From an uncultured Christensenellaceae bacterium (lineage in GTDB: Bacteria; Bacillota; Clostridia; Christensenellales; UBA3700), in NCBI GenBank assembly GCA_944380285.1, contig CALWGZ010000003.1, positions 157,346 to 221,345 on the forward strand: DNA of 64,000 nucleotides, given 5' to 3'. Positions 27,913-36,832 of the stretch are shown here, one piece after another. Positions within the stretch are counted from its first letter, which is position 1; each line of letters begins with the position of its first letter. Both the position numbers and the translations under genes were made by a program. The notes under the pieces were generated by a model. It made no database searches. It was not told the DNA's origin and saw nothing but the letters and a program-made list of their open reading frames with translations.

Positions 27913-27985
27913 CGCAGGGGCGAGTCATCGACCGCGCAGGTCAATACCCTTGGGTCTTAGCAAGCGGCGGGACGATGCCCCTGCG
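27913..27985. other. Structured element with a 9-bp closing stem downstream of gdhA
   Basis: CGCAGGGGC (27913-27921) pairs with GCCCCTGCG (27977-27985), enclosing 55 bases. It follows gdhA on the minus strand and looks like a structured RNA or a palindromic mobile repeat. I could not match it to a known RNA family. Confidence 0.45.
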
Positions 27986-28030
27986 TAAAAGCCGCCGCCT
28001 CAACCTTGCCCACATGCGCGCGGCGCGGTC

Positions 28031-29377
<1,347 letters not shown>

Positions 29378-29407
29378 TCAAAATTTGCGTTCGATTTTAA
29401 TGACGAT

Positions 29408-29436
29408 ATTTTAGCGCAACGCCGTATTGATGTCAA
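29408..29436 (-). promoter_or_regulatory. Promoter of gdhA
   Basis: Minus-strand TTGACA (29431-29436), 17 bases, TAAAAT (29408-29413). Confidence 0.85.
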
Positions 29437-29584
29437 AAAATTTTATACAAAAAATTGAGTTATCGGACACTTTTGCCGAATTTTGTAGTATAACTTGCCA
29501 AAAGTGTCGCTTTTGCCGTCCGAAACTCCCCAAATATGCAACATCTGTTACTCAATTTCGCTGCCTTTCTATACTCGTCAATTA

Positions 29585-29613
29585 TTGACGTGCGGGCGCG
29601 TGCGTGATAAAAT
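29585..29613 (+). promoter_or_regulatory. Promoter of the WYL regulator gene
   Basis: TTGACG (29585-29590), 17 bases, TAAAAT (29608-29613), followed by AAGGAGG and the ATG at 29634. It is divergent to the gdhA promoter. Confidence 0.8.
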
Positions 29614-29633
29614 AGTGATGAAGGAGGACCTCT

Positions 29634-30539
29634 ATGGTAGCCGATACTTTCATCATGTTGCTTGAGCTTCTCGCCCACGACAAACTCACTGCAAAACAGC
29701 TGTCCGAACGTCTCGAAGTGTCCGAACGCACGGTCTATCGCTACATCGACGTGCTTTCGGCGTCGGGCATCCCCGTCGTGTCCAACAAGGGCAAGGGCGG
29801 AGGCATCTCGATCGGCAGCGACTACCGCCTTACGAGCGCGCTCTTCGACAAGGCGGAGCTTCAATACATCGTCGCGGCGATCGAGGCTTTTTCCTCCCCG
29901 ACCGTGTTCAGAGAAAAGGTGCTGCTCAAACTCAACTCGATGCGCCCGTCCGCGGGCACGAGCGGCTTTGCCAACGAAGACTTTGCGGTAGACTTTTCGG
30001 ACGCTCCGCAGGGCGACGCTTTCGGCGCAAAGTTGGACGCGCTGTCCGCCGCCAAAAAGGCGCGCAAGGCGGTCGAGATCTGCTATCACAACCGCCGCGG
30101 CGACATCTCCGAGAGGGTGATCGAGCCGTACATCTTCGTCTACAACAACGGCAATTGGTATGTGTTCGCGCGGTGCCGCCGCGAGGACGCGATGCGCATG
30201 TTCAAGCTGTCGCGCGTCACGCACATCGTGCCGACAAATTCGGACTATGTGATACCGCCGCGATTCGAGCGCAGCTGGGACCTTGCCGACCCCACCAAAA
30301 AGCAAAAGATACACGTCGTGCTGCACGTCGGCGAAAAGGCGCGCTATGACGTAGAGGAATGGCTCGGGCTCGAAAACGTCCGCAAGACGGAAAAGGGCTA
30401 TACCGCGCGCGGAGACGTATTTGACAACGAGACGACGTTTGCCAAGCTGCTCTCCTTCGGCGACGCGATCGAGATCGAATCGCCCAAATCGCTCGCCGAA
30501 AAAATACGCGCGGCTCACGAGAGCGCCGCGCGCAGATGA
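29634..30539 (+). CDS. YafY-type transcriptional regulator (HTH + WYL domain)
   Basis: DNA-binding regulator of 301 residues. Residues 1-60 are a winged helix-turn-helix (LTAKQLSERLEVSERTVYRYIDVLSASG), then a linker, and a WYL ligand-sensing domain about 135-200 (VEICYHNRRGDISERVIEPYIFVYNNGNWYVFARCR), ending with a C-terminal WCX-type region. It is divergent from gdhA, separated by 265 bp with a promoter for each, so control of gdhA or of itself is possible but not shown. WYL proteins often sense nucleotides and regulate stress or defence genes. Confidence 0.9.
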   Translation: MVADTFIMLLELLAHDKLTAKQLSERLEVSERTVYRYIDVLSASGIPVVSNKGKGGGISIGSDYRLTSALFDKAELQYIVAAIEAFSSPTVFREKVLLKLNSMRPSAGTSGFANEDFAVDFSDAPQGDAFGAKLDALSAAKKARKAVEICYHNRRGDISERVIEPYIFVYNNGNWYVFARCRREDAMRMFKLSRVTHIVPTNSDYVIPPRFERSWDLADPTKKQKIHVVLHVGEKARYDVEEWLGLENVRKTEKGYTARGDVFDNETTFAKLLSFGDAIEIESPKSLAEKIRAAHESAARR

Positions 30540-30554
30540 TCTTTTGATCACAGG

Positions 30555-30580
30555 GCGCCCCGTTTCGGGGGCGCTTTTTT
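30555..30580 (+). terminator. Intrinsic terminator of the WYL regulator gene
   Basis: GCGCCCC / GGGGCGC stem followed by six T, 15 bases after the stop codon; its end touches the convergent DUF3343 gene. Confidence 0.85.
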
Positions 30581-30804
30581 CATGTCGCAAGCGTCCAAGC
30601 GGAGCCGCTTTTGAAATATATCGGCGCTCCCTCGCACATCCGAGCCAACACGGCGGGCGGAGCGCCCCACACTTTGAGCGATATGCCGCAGCTCTTCCCC
30701 AGCCCTATCGGCGTGGAGACCGCCTGAGCGAATATGCCCGACGCGTCCAATCTCGCCTTGACTCTCAATGCCGCCGCGCGCGAAGAAAATACGATCAAGT
30801 ACAT
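30580..30804 (-). CDS. DUF3343 (putative Se/S carrier-like) protein
   Basis: Small 74-residue protein that matches the DUF3343 pattern: MYLIVFSSRAAALRVKARLDASG, a middle VSTPIGLGKSCGISLKV containing a single conserved Cys, and a short C-terminal part. The family is linked to sulfur or selenium transfer (TusA/YedF neighbours). The start is the ATG after GTGAGGTGG; a GTG two codons earlier overlaps the ribosome binding site. The divergent neighbour is a cysteine desulfurase, which fits such a role. Confidence 0.75.
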   Translation of the reverse strand: MYLIVFSSRAAALRVKARLDASGIFAQAVSTPIGLGKSCGISLKVWGAPPAVLARMCEGAPIYFKSGSAWTLAT

Positions 30805-30896
30805 GTCCACCTCACGATACTATGTATCGCGCGGCATTATCTAGAGCGCGCCTCAATACAATATATTGATCGACGACGATGTTTGTGAGGTGAAAG

Positions 30897-32024
30897 ATGA
30901 TCTATTTGGACAACGCGGCGACTTCGCGCTTCAAGCCGCAATGCATGTTCGAGGCGATGATGCGCGAGTGCTCGGAGAGCGCCAACCCGGGGCGCGGCAC
31001 ACACGCCGACGCGCTCGCCTGCGCGGCGAGAACGGACGCGGCGCGCGAAGGGATGCTGTCGCTTTTGGGCGCGGACGAAAACTACGCCGGGGTCTTCACC
31101 TCGGGATGTACCGAAGCGCTCGACCTCGCGCTGCTCGGACTCAAAGGCTATCTCGCGGGCGGCACGGTCGTGACCACGGTCACCGAGCACAACTCCGTAC
31201 TTCGCCCTCTCGAAAAATTGCGCGGCGAAAACGACGTAAAGGTAGTGTACGCAACGCCCTCGCAGGGGCTTGCGATCACCGCAGACGACATCGCGCCTCT
31301 GCTTGACGGCAAGGTCAAACTCGTCGCGGTCAACGCGGTCTCAAACGTGACGGGACTTGCCAACGATGTTGAAAAAATTTGCGACCTGTGTGCGCAAAGA
31401 GGCATTTTCGTGCTCATAGACGGTGCGCAGGGAGCGGGACACGTCAAGCCGCCGCTCGCAGAAAGGCGGGGCGTGATGTATGCGCTCGCCGCGCACAAGG
31501 GACTGCACGGTCCGCAGGGCGTGGGGATGCTGATCTTTGACCGCGACATCCCCCTCGACCCGATACGCTTCGGCGGCACCGGCACGGACAGCCTCTCGCT
31601 CGTACAGCCGCGCGGCATACCCGAAGGCTTCGAGAGCGGCACCCTCAACGCATGCGGGATCGCCGGCATGTACGCGGCGGCGAGGTGGACGCAGCTCAAC
31701 TTCGATCAGATCAACGCGCGCATCGCCGCTCTGTCCGAGAGCGCGTGCCGCGGCTTGTCGTCGATCAAGGGGCTCAAAGTGATCGCCGAGTCGCGCAGCG
31801 GCGTCATCTCGTTCACGCTGAACGGCTTCGACCCGTCCGAGATCGCCGACTATCTCAACGACAACAACATCGCCGTCCGCTCGGGACTGCATTGCGCGCC
31901 GCTGATGCACCGCTTCCTCGGCACCGAAGAGACGGGCGCGGTGCGCGTCGGGATAGGATTTTGCAACACCCCGTACCACATAGAAAAATTGGTCAGAGTG
32001 CTGCGGCTGCTTGTCGGGCGGTGA
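30897..32024 (+). CDS. Cysteine desulfurase / class V aminotransferase family (SufS/CsdA-like)
   Basis: PLP enzyme that removes sulfur (or selenium) from cysteine derivatives. The 375-residue protein begins MIYLDNAATSRFKP and has the DGAQGAGH and AAHKGLHGPQGVGML motif with the PLP Lys. The C-terminal loop RSGLHCAPLMHRFLG holds the candidate active-site Cys, like SufS-type (group II) enzymes. A second, IscS-type desulfurase lies at 61.8-63.0 kb, so this one is probably specialised. It is divergent from the DUF3343 gene; the 90-bp gap holds a CAATATATTG palindrome that could be an operator. Confidence 0.9.
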   Translation: MIYLDNAATSRFKPQCMFEAMMRECSESANPGRGTHADALACAARTDAAREGMLSLLGADENYAGVFTSGCTEALDLALLGLKGYLAGGTVVTTVTEHNSVLRPLEKLRGENDVKVVYATPSQGLAITADDIAPLLDGKVKLVAVNAVSNVTGLANDVEKICDLCAQRGIFVLIDGAQGAGHVKPPLAERRGVMYALAAHKGLHGPQGVGMLIFDRDIPLDPIRFGGTGTDSLSLVQPRGIPEGFESGTLNACGIAGMYAAARWTQLNFDQINARIAALSESACRGLSSIKGLKVIAESRSGVISFTLNGFDPSEIADYLNDNNIAVRSGLHCAPLMHRFLGTEETGAVRVGIGFCNTPYHIEKLVRVLRLLVGR

Positions 32025-32207
32025 TCACTCCCCCGTCTTGAGCTTGTCGATCATCGCGCGCAATCGTGCCGCCTGCACGTCGTCCAAAAACGGTCGGACT
32101 CGCGTGAAGAAGTCCTCGAGCGCGGCGTCGTCGAGTTTACCTTCCGCCCTCGCGCGCTCAGCTGCGGAGACGAGCGCCGGGTCGAGATCGTCGTAATATC
32201 TTTTCAT
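32025..32207 (-). CDS. Small uncharacterised protein (60 aa)
   Basis: Sixty residues from the ATG at 32205-32207 (MKRYYDDLDPALVSAAERARAEGKLDD), with AGGAGG four bases upstream. It is charged and helical-looking with no membrane segment. The stop touches the end of the convergent desulfurase gene. Coding is supported by the ribosome binding site and the natural-looking composition; I do not recognise a family. Confidence 0.65.
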   Translation of the reverse strand: MKRYYDDLDPALVSAAERARAEGKLDDAALEDFFTRVRPFLDDVQAARLRAMIDKLKTGE

Positions 32208-32270
32208 ATGCCCTCCTGCCTTCGCATTATATGCCGCGGACGGGCGAAGCGCGACAGCGCAAGGAGCAAA

Positions 32271-32477
32271 ATGAACGAACAGATTTTGGCGGCTCTCGCC
32301 GCCCAAGACCCTTCCCTCAAACCTCTTCTCGCCGCGATGAACGGCGGGGGCGACATGAGCGCGCTGCTGCCGCTGTTGATGTCGATGAACTCGGGCGCGC
32401 ACGCCGAAAAGAAGAGCGCCGCCGTCCCTCTGCCGGACGACGACGCGATCAATGCGACTTTGAAGAGATTGAACTAG
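32271..32477 (+). CDS. Small uncharacterised protein (68 aa)
   Basis: Starts at 32271 with AAGGAG four bases before the ATG (MNEQILAALAAQDPSLKPLLAAMNGGGDMSA). Sixty-eight residues with a Gly/Met-rich centre and a charged C-terminus. It is divergent from the 60-aa gene with only 63 bp between them. No recognisable domain. It resembles small coat-like or scaffold-like peptides only in composition, so I assign no function. Confidence 0.6.
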   Translation: MNEQILAALAAQDPSLKPLLAAMNGGGDMSALLPLLMSMNSGAHAEKKSAAVPLPDDDAINATLKRLN

Positions 32478-32501
32478 CGCGACCGTCGCCGCGCGACGTG
32501 T

Positions 32502-33206
32502 TCACTCGGCAATCAGCGCGCGCTTGATCTCTTCCGTTTTGTGCGCCCTGTGCGCGATATCCGCCCTTTCGCCGCGCGGCTCGTCGATATTTGTTTCGTA
32601 CAGTATACGGCACGGACTGCCGCCGAGGACGAGGATGCGGTCGGCAAGGTCGAAGCACTCGTCTATGCCGTGCGACACCATGAGCACGGTGCGCGGACGC
32701 GCTTTGAGCGCGGAGATCAAGTATTCGGTCAGCGACAATTTGAGCGCGACGTCGAGCGCGCCGAACGGCTCGTCCGTCAGCAGCACGTCGGACGGATGGC
32801 AGAGCGCCCTCGCGAGCGCGACTCTCGCCGCCTGTCCTCCGCTCATCTTGCCGGGCAGCCTGTTCTGCAAGCCGTCAATGCCGAGGCTGGAAAAGACGCG
32901 GTCGATCTCGGCGTTCAGCGCCGCCCTGTCCGCATAGAGGTGCCCGACCGCGAAGCGCACGTTTTCCGCCGCAGTCAGCGCGGGGATGAGGCGCGTCTCT
33001 TGGAACAGATATGCCACTCCCCTCTCCGTACCGTTGACCTCGCCGCCGTGGGCGAGCGCGCCGGCAATGCAATTGAGCAAGCTGGTCTTGCCGCACCCCG
33101 ACCTGCCGAGAATGCAGACGACTTCGCCGTCCCCGACCTCGAGGTCGAAGCGGTCGAATATCTTTTTGTCGCCGTACGACAATTCAAGCCCTTTCACCGA
33201 CAGCAT
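32502..33206 (-). CDS. ABC transporter ATP-binding protein (NitT/TauT family)
   Basis: ATPase of an importer for a small organic ion or thiamine-precursor-like compound. The 234-residue protein has Walker A GRSGCGKTSL, a Q-loop (YLFQETRLIP), signature KMSGGQAARVALARAL and Walker B VLLTDEPFGALD, with the family H-loop in VLMVSHGIDECF. It overlaps the permease gene by 23 bases. Substrate unknown. Confidence 0.92.
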   Translation of the reverse strand: MLSVKGLELSYGDKKIFDRFDLEVGDGEVVCILGRSGCGKTSLLNCIAGALAHGGEVNGTERGVAYLFQETRLIPALTAAENVRFAVGHLYADRAALNAEIDRVFSSLGIDGLQNRLPGKMSGGQAARVALARALCHPSDVLLTDEPFGALDVALKLSLTEYLISALKARPRTVLMVSHGIDECFDLADRILVLGGSPCRILYETNIDEPRGERADIAHRAHKTEEIKRALIAE

Positions 33207-33972
33207 AGAGCCTCCTTGCCGCCCATGCGGCGAACGTCACAAAAAGTTCGGCAAGCGCGCCCAAGACGATCGCGATCACCGTCCAGCCGAGGATTCGGTC
33301 GGTCTGCAAAAAACTCTGCGCCTGCATCATCCCCACGCCTATGCTGTCGCGCGTCTGCGCGAGCACTTCGGCGGCGATCGTCACTTTGAGCGTCAGCGAC
33401 AGCGTAGAGCGCACGCCCTCGACGATCTGCGGCGCCATGCACGGCAAATACATTTTCAGCACCCTCTTCGCGGTCGGGACGCGGTATATCTTCGCCATCT
33501 CGACCAGCCGCGGATCTACCGCTTCCGACGCGGCGACCATCGCCGAATATTGAACGGGAAAGAGGGTCATGAAGGTGACGATCAGCGGCATTTGACCGCT
33601 CGTCACCCAAAGCAGCGCGAGCATGATGACCGACATCGTCGGCACAGAGCGCATCACCGACATCAGCGGCGCGAACAATTTTTTGACGGGTTTGAACAAG
33701 ATCGCGAGCGCGGCGAACACCGCCGCCGCGACGAGAGCGAGCGCCCAGCCGGCGAGCGCGCGCCAAATCGTGCCGCCTATCGCCGCATAGGTCGCGCCCT
33801 CTGTGAGCATTTGCCAAAGACCGCGAAAAGTCGCGCCCACCGACGGGACGAGCAGCTCTTCGCCGACCGCCGCCGCGGTGATCGCCCAAAGCACGACGAT
33901 GAACGCCGCCGCCCCGAGCGGATAGAGCGCGGACGACAGCCGCTTCAAGACCTTTTTCTTTTCGGCGGTCAT
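33184..33972 (-). CDS. ABC transporter permease (NitT/TauT family)
   Basis: Membrane subunit of the importer, 262 residues, about six helices, with the cytoplasmic EAA-type loop (AASEAVDPRLVEMAKIYRVPTAKRVLKMYLP) that docks to the ATPase. The start overlaps the binding-protein stop as TGATG, so the three genes are tightly coupled. Confidence 0.9.
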   Translation of the reverse strand: MTAEKKKVLKRLSSALYPLGAAAFIVVLWAITAAAVGEELLVPSVGATFRGLWQMLTEGATYAAIGGTIWRALAGWALALVAAAVFAALAILFKPVKKLFAPLMSVMRSVPTMSVIMLALLWVTSGQMPLIVTFMTLFPVQYSAMVAASEAVDPRLVEMAKIYRVPTAKRVLKMYLPCMAPQIVEGVRSTLSLTLKVTIAAEVLAQTRDSIGVGMMQAQSFLQTDRILGWTVIAIVLGALAELFVTFAAWAARRLYAVGERA

Positions 33973-34967
33973 CAGCCCTCGTAGTAGAACGCCGCGTCGG
34001 GCAGCTTGCCTCCGATCGCCTGACCGTTGATCGCCATGATCGCCTGCGCCATCGCCTCAAACTCCGCCTTGCACGCCGCGCCGGTCGTAAAGGCGCAATT
34101 GCATCTTTCGAGCGTCTCGGCGGTGAAAGTCTGCGCCGCGAACGAGCTTTGCGGATAGACCTTCGCGATGATGCCGGCGACCTCGCCGCTGTGCTCGGTG
34201 ACGAACGCGCCGTTGCCCTCGAGCGCGGCGATCAGCCTGTCCATAAACGCTTTGTCCTTTGCTACGTCGCCCTTGACGATGAGCACCGCCTGCGCATATC
34301 CGGTCGCGTCCGCGCCGGTGCGCGTCTGCCAAAGGCTCTGCAAGTCGAACAACTCGACCATACCCTTCGCCTTGGCGTTGGTGACCGCCGGTTCGGCGAG
34401 CACGCCGACGACGTCTTTGCCCTCTTTCTTGGCGGCGACGAGCTGCTGCATCACCTCGGAGCCGTCGTTTTTGTAGTTGACAGTGACCTTGCCCTCTTGC
34501 GCGGCGTCGCCCTGCACGACGTCAAGCCCCGCCTCTTTGATCAGAGTTCGGAACACATAGTCGGGCACGCTGTTCTGCCCTATCGAATAGACGAGCTTGC
34601 CCTCGAGGTCTGAAAGCGTCTTCACCGAATCCGACGTGCCCAGCACGAAAAGATTGCCGTGCGTGACGGTGCCGACCAACTTGACGTCCTGTCCCTTGTT
34701 GTAGAGGTTGGCGGCGAGGTTGGCGGGAACGATCGCGATGTCCGACTGCACCGCCCTTTGAGAGATGGTGTTGGACGGGACGATCTCGACCGACTTTATG
34801 CCGTCCGGCACGTCGTTCAAGACGCTCACCGCGCCGAGCGCGGGCGCGCCGTCGGGGATGACGAAGGTGTAGCCTTCTTGCGGCTGTTCGGGATCGTCGC
34901 AGCCGACAAGCGCGAGTGCGGTGACTGCAAGAGCCGCCACAAGCAAGATTGACAAAAACTTTTTCAT
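33972..34967 (-). CDS. ABC transporter substrate-binding lipoprotein (NMT1/THI5-like)
   Basis: Extracellular binding protein of 331 residues. It has a lipoprotein signal peptide with lipobox LVGC (Cys about 23) followed by an acidic linker, then a periplasmic-binding fold of the NMT1/SsuA group (DIAIVPANLAANLYNKGQDVKLVGTVTHGNLFVL; DLEGKLVYSIGQNSVPDYVFR). Such proteins bind nitrate, taurine, sulfonates or pyrimidine precursors. It begins 21 bases after the TM1266-like gene, so it likely belongs to the same transcript. Confidence 0.9.
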   Translation of the reverse strand: MKKFLSILLVAALAVTALALVGCDDPEQPQEGYTFVIPDGAPALGAVSVLNDVPDGIKSVEIVPSNTISQRAVQSDIAIVPANLAANLYNKGQDVKLVGTVTHGNLFVLGTSDSVKTLSDLEGKLVYSIGQNSVPDYVFRTLIKEAGLDVVQGDAAQEGKVTVNYKNDGSEVMQQLVAAKKEGKDVVGVLAEPAVTNAKAKGMVELFDLQSLWQTRTGADATGYAQAVLIVKGDVAKDKAFMDRLIAALEGNGAFVTEHSGEVAGIIAKVYPQSSFAAQTFTAETLERCNCAFTTGAACKAEFEAMAQAIMAINGQAIGGKLPDAAFYYEG

Positions 34968-34988
34968 ATCTTCACCTCAAAATAGATT

Positions 34989-35249
34989 TCATTCTTCGGA
35001 TGCGTCTGCGGCGACGATCGCCGACTTGACGCGCACGCTGTCCACACGTCCCAGCTTGCCGCAAAGCGCGGAGATGCGCTCGTTTTCGCCGCGGACGATG
35101 ACCGATATCGTGTTGATGCCGCTCTCGCGGTCGGGCACGCCCATCCTGCCGACGATGATGTCGGCGAACTCCGAAAGCAGCGCGTTGACCGCCTTGACAT
35201 TGTCTCCGCCCGGGCGGATGACGATGCCGACCACTCCTATTCTTGCCAT
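34989..35249 (-). CDS. TM1266-type iron-only hydrogenase system putative regulator
   Basis: ACT-like small protein of 86 residues from the ATG at 35247-35249 (MARIGVVGIVIRPGGDN), preceded by GAGGAG. It matches the TM1266 family, which is normally found with [FeFe]-hydrogenase maturation genes: RESGINTISVIVRGENERISALCGKLGRVDSVRVKSAI. No hyd genes are in this window. Instead the gene leads an ABC importer operon behind a leader with a terminator-like hairpin. Confidence 0.85.
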   Translation of the reverse strand: MARIGVVGIVIRPGGDNVKAVNALLSEFADIIVGRMGVPDRESGINTISVIVRGENERISALCGKLGRVDSVRVKSAIVAADASEE

Positions 35250-35429
35250 AATAACTCCTCTTCCCGAAAAAAATCTCCGCAATTGCGGAGAAAAGCGAAA
35301 CGAATGACCGCCTCACCCTTCTCTCCGAGATCCATCGATCGGGAATGCGTGTTTGATGATGCCGCAGTTGCGGGAATAAATCCCCGCGCTTGCACAGATA
35401 TTATATCGCCGCGGCGCACGCTTTGTCAA
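35250..35429 (-). promoter_or_regulatory. Promoter and attenuator-like leader of the TM1266-ABC operon (or a short ncRNA)
   Basis: Minus-strand TTGACA (35424-35429), 18 bases, TATAAT (35400-35405). The predicted transcript has about 144 untranslated bases: a first hairpin (CGGGGA/TTCCCG, 35371-35386), then a perfect CTCCGC-AATT-GCGGAG stem (35275-35290) followed by seven T, only 18 bases before the TM1266 ATG. That is the layout of a transcription attenuator or riboswitch, or of a small RNA with its own terminator. I recognise no known riboswitch consensus and no T-box motif. Confidence 0.65.
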
Positions 35430-35446
35430 GCGCACGCCGCAATGTT

Positions 35447-36832
35447 TCAATTGCTTGCCAGCACCGACGCCGCCCGCAGGATGACGAGGTCTTGCGAGTA
35501 GTCCCTGACCTCGGTCGTCTCGACGACGTTGACCGGCGCGGGCGAAATGCCCACCTCGTGTATCGACGTCTCCCAAGCTGTCTCGCCGCCGACGTCGAGG
35601 GGCACATAGTACTTGCCGTTGGTGATGTAGAGCTCATAATTGCCTCCTGCGAGCGAGATGACCGTCTGCGCGACGCCCTTGCCGTAGGTGGTCGTGCCGA
35701 CCGTAGGCGCGCCGCTCGGGCTGTAAAAGTCGATCGTCCACGTCAGCAATTCCGAACTCGAAGCGGTGCCGCCGTCCGTCAGGATCGCGACCTCAAAGCC
35801 CTCGACCGCTTCGTAGAAGTTGAACGAGGTCAACGTCTTGCCGCTCTCCTTGCTGCTCTCGACGGTGCGCGAGGTGTAGAACCACGTCTCCGCTTGCATG
35901 CCGCCTTTGTTGTAGACATAGCGCGCCATCGGCGCCTTGTCTCTGCCGTCCGAGACGAAATAGGACGCGATGAAGCCGAGGATGGTACTGCTGCCGCCGC
36001 CATTGCCTCTGAGGTCGAGCAGCAGCATCGTCGGCGACGACGGATCGTCGACAAACGCCTGCGCAGCCGCGGCAAAATCGTCGACCGCGGTGTCGCCGAA
36101 CTCGGTCAGCGAGATGTAGCCGAAGCCGTCTCCGAGCCCGATGTCGTTCCCGTCGATATAGCGCGCGGTCGGGGTGTGGAAAACTTTCTTCTCGACGCTG
36201 AAATACAGTTCGTACGCGATCTCGCGGTCGCCGTTTTCGTCATAGCGGTAGCGATAGACGCGCATGTCGACGGTGTCGAGATCGGAAATGAGCTGACTGA
36301 ACGTGCTTTGCGCGAGATTTTGAACGCGCGTCCATTGTTCGGACTCCTCGCTACTCTTGACCGCAAAGATCTCGTCGCCGCGTTTCAGCCCGACGGTGCC
36401 CATCTTCTCCTCGGCGTCAGCCGCTTCGTAGTAGCCGGCGAACTGCCCGTCCTCGTACACGAGCACATGATAGGGCACCGCCGTCTCGGCGTTTGAGCCG
36501 GGGACGACGCGCGAAACATAATGTTCGTTGTATTGGTTGGAACTGAGCGATATGCCCAATTGCGACGACGACGCGTTGATCGGACTTGTCACGGTCAAGC
36601 CCGTGAACTTGTCGACGCTGCCGGCGATCGCCGCGCCCAAGTTGTATTGAAAGACATCCCAATCGATGTCTTCATAGTAGTATGTGTCGATGTAGTCGAG
36701 CACCTGCTGCGCAAACGGAGCGTCCGTCGCGAGATCGGCTCCGCCCGTACCTATCCAAATGCATGCGCTCATCGACAGCGCCGCCGCGACGACCAATATC
36801 ACCGATACGGCGATCAAAAACCTTTTCTTCAT
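35447..36832 (-). CDS. S41-family (C-terminal processing) serine peptidase, probable lipoprotein
   Basis: Exported protease of 461 residues. The N-terminus is a hydrophobic signal ending in a plausible lipobox (SMSAC, Cys24). A PDZ-like region is followed by the tail-specific protease core: LLLDLRGNGGGSSTILGFIASYF, ILTDGGTASSSELLTW with the nucleophile Ser, and the GKGVAQ segment with the general-base Lys. Its ATG overlaps the upstream ABC-like gene stop as ATGA, so the protease and the ATPase are translated together. The substrate is not known. Confidence 0.85.
   Translation of the reverse strand: MKKRFLIAVSVILVVAAALSMSACIWIGTGGADLATDAPFAQQVLDYIDTYYYEDIDWDVFQYNLGAAIAGSVDKFTGLTVTSPINASSSQLGISLSSNQYNEHYVSRVVPGSNAETAVPYHVLVYEDGQFAGYYEAADAEEKMGTVGLKRGDEIFAVKSSEESEQWTRVQNLAQSTFSQLISDLDTVDMRVYRYRYDENGDREIAYELYFSVEKKVFHTPTARYIDGNDIGLGDGFGYISLTEFGDTAVDDFAAAAQAFVDDPSSPTMLLLDLRGNGGGSSTILGFIASYFVSDGRDKAPMARYVYNKGGMQAETWFYTSRTVESSKESGKTLTSFNFYEAVEGFEVAILTDGGTASSSELLTWTIDFYSPSGAPTVGTTTYGKGVAQTVISLAGGNYELYITNGKYYVPLDVGGETAWETSIHEVGISPAPVNVVETTEVRDYSQDLVILRAASVLASN

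Noticed and set aside
27638..27944. Two small minus-strand frames in the gdhA upstream-side spacer
   Set aside because: They are translations of the repeat units and the hairpin; no ribosome binding site.
29460..30590. 376-codon minus-strand frame
   Set aside because: Antisense to the WYL regulator, whose promoter, ribosome binding site and domains are clear.
35250..35405. T-box riboswitch upstream of the TM1266 operon
   Set aside because: An AGGGTG stretch is present, but the conserved T-box GGNACCGCG core is missing and the leader is too short.
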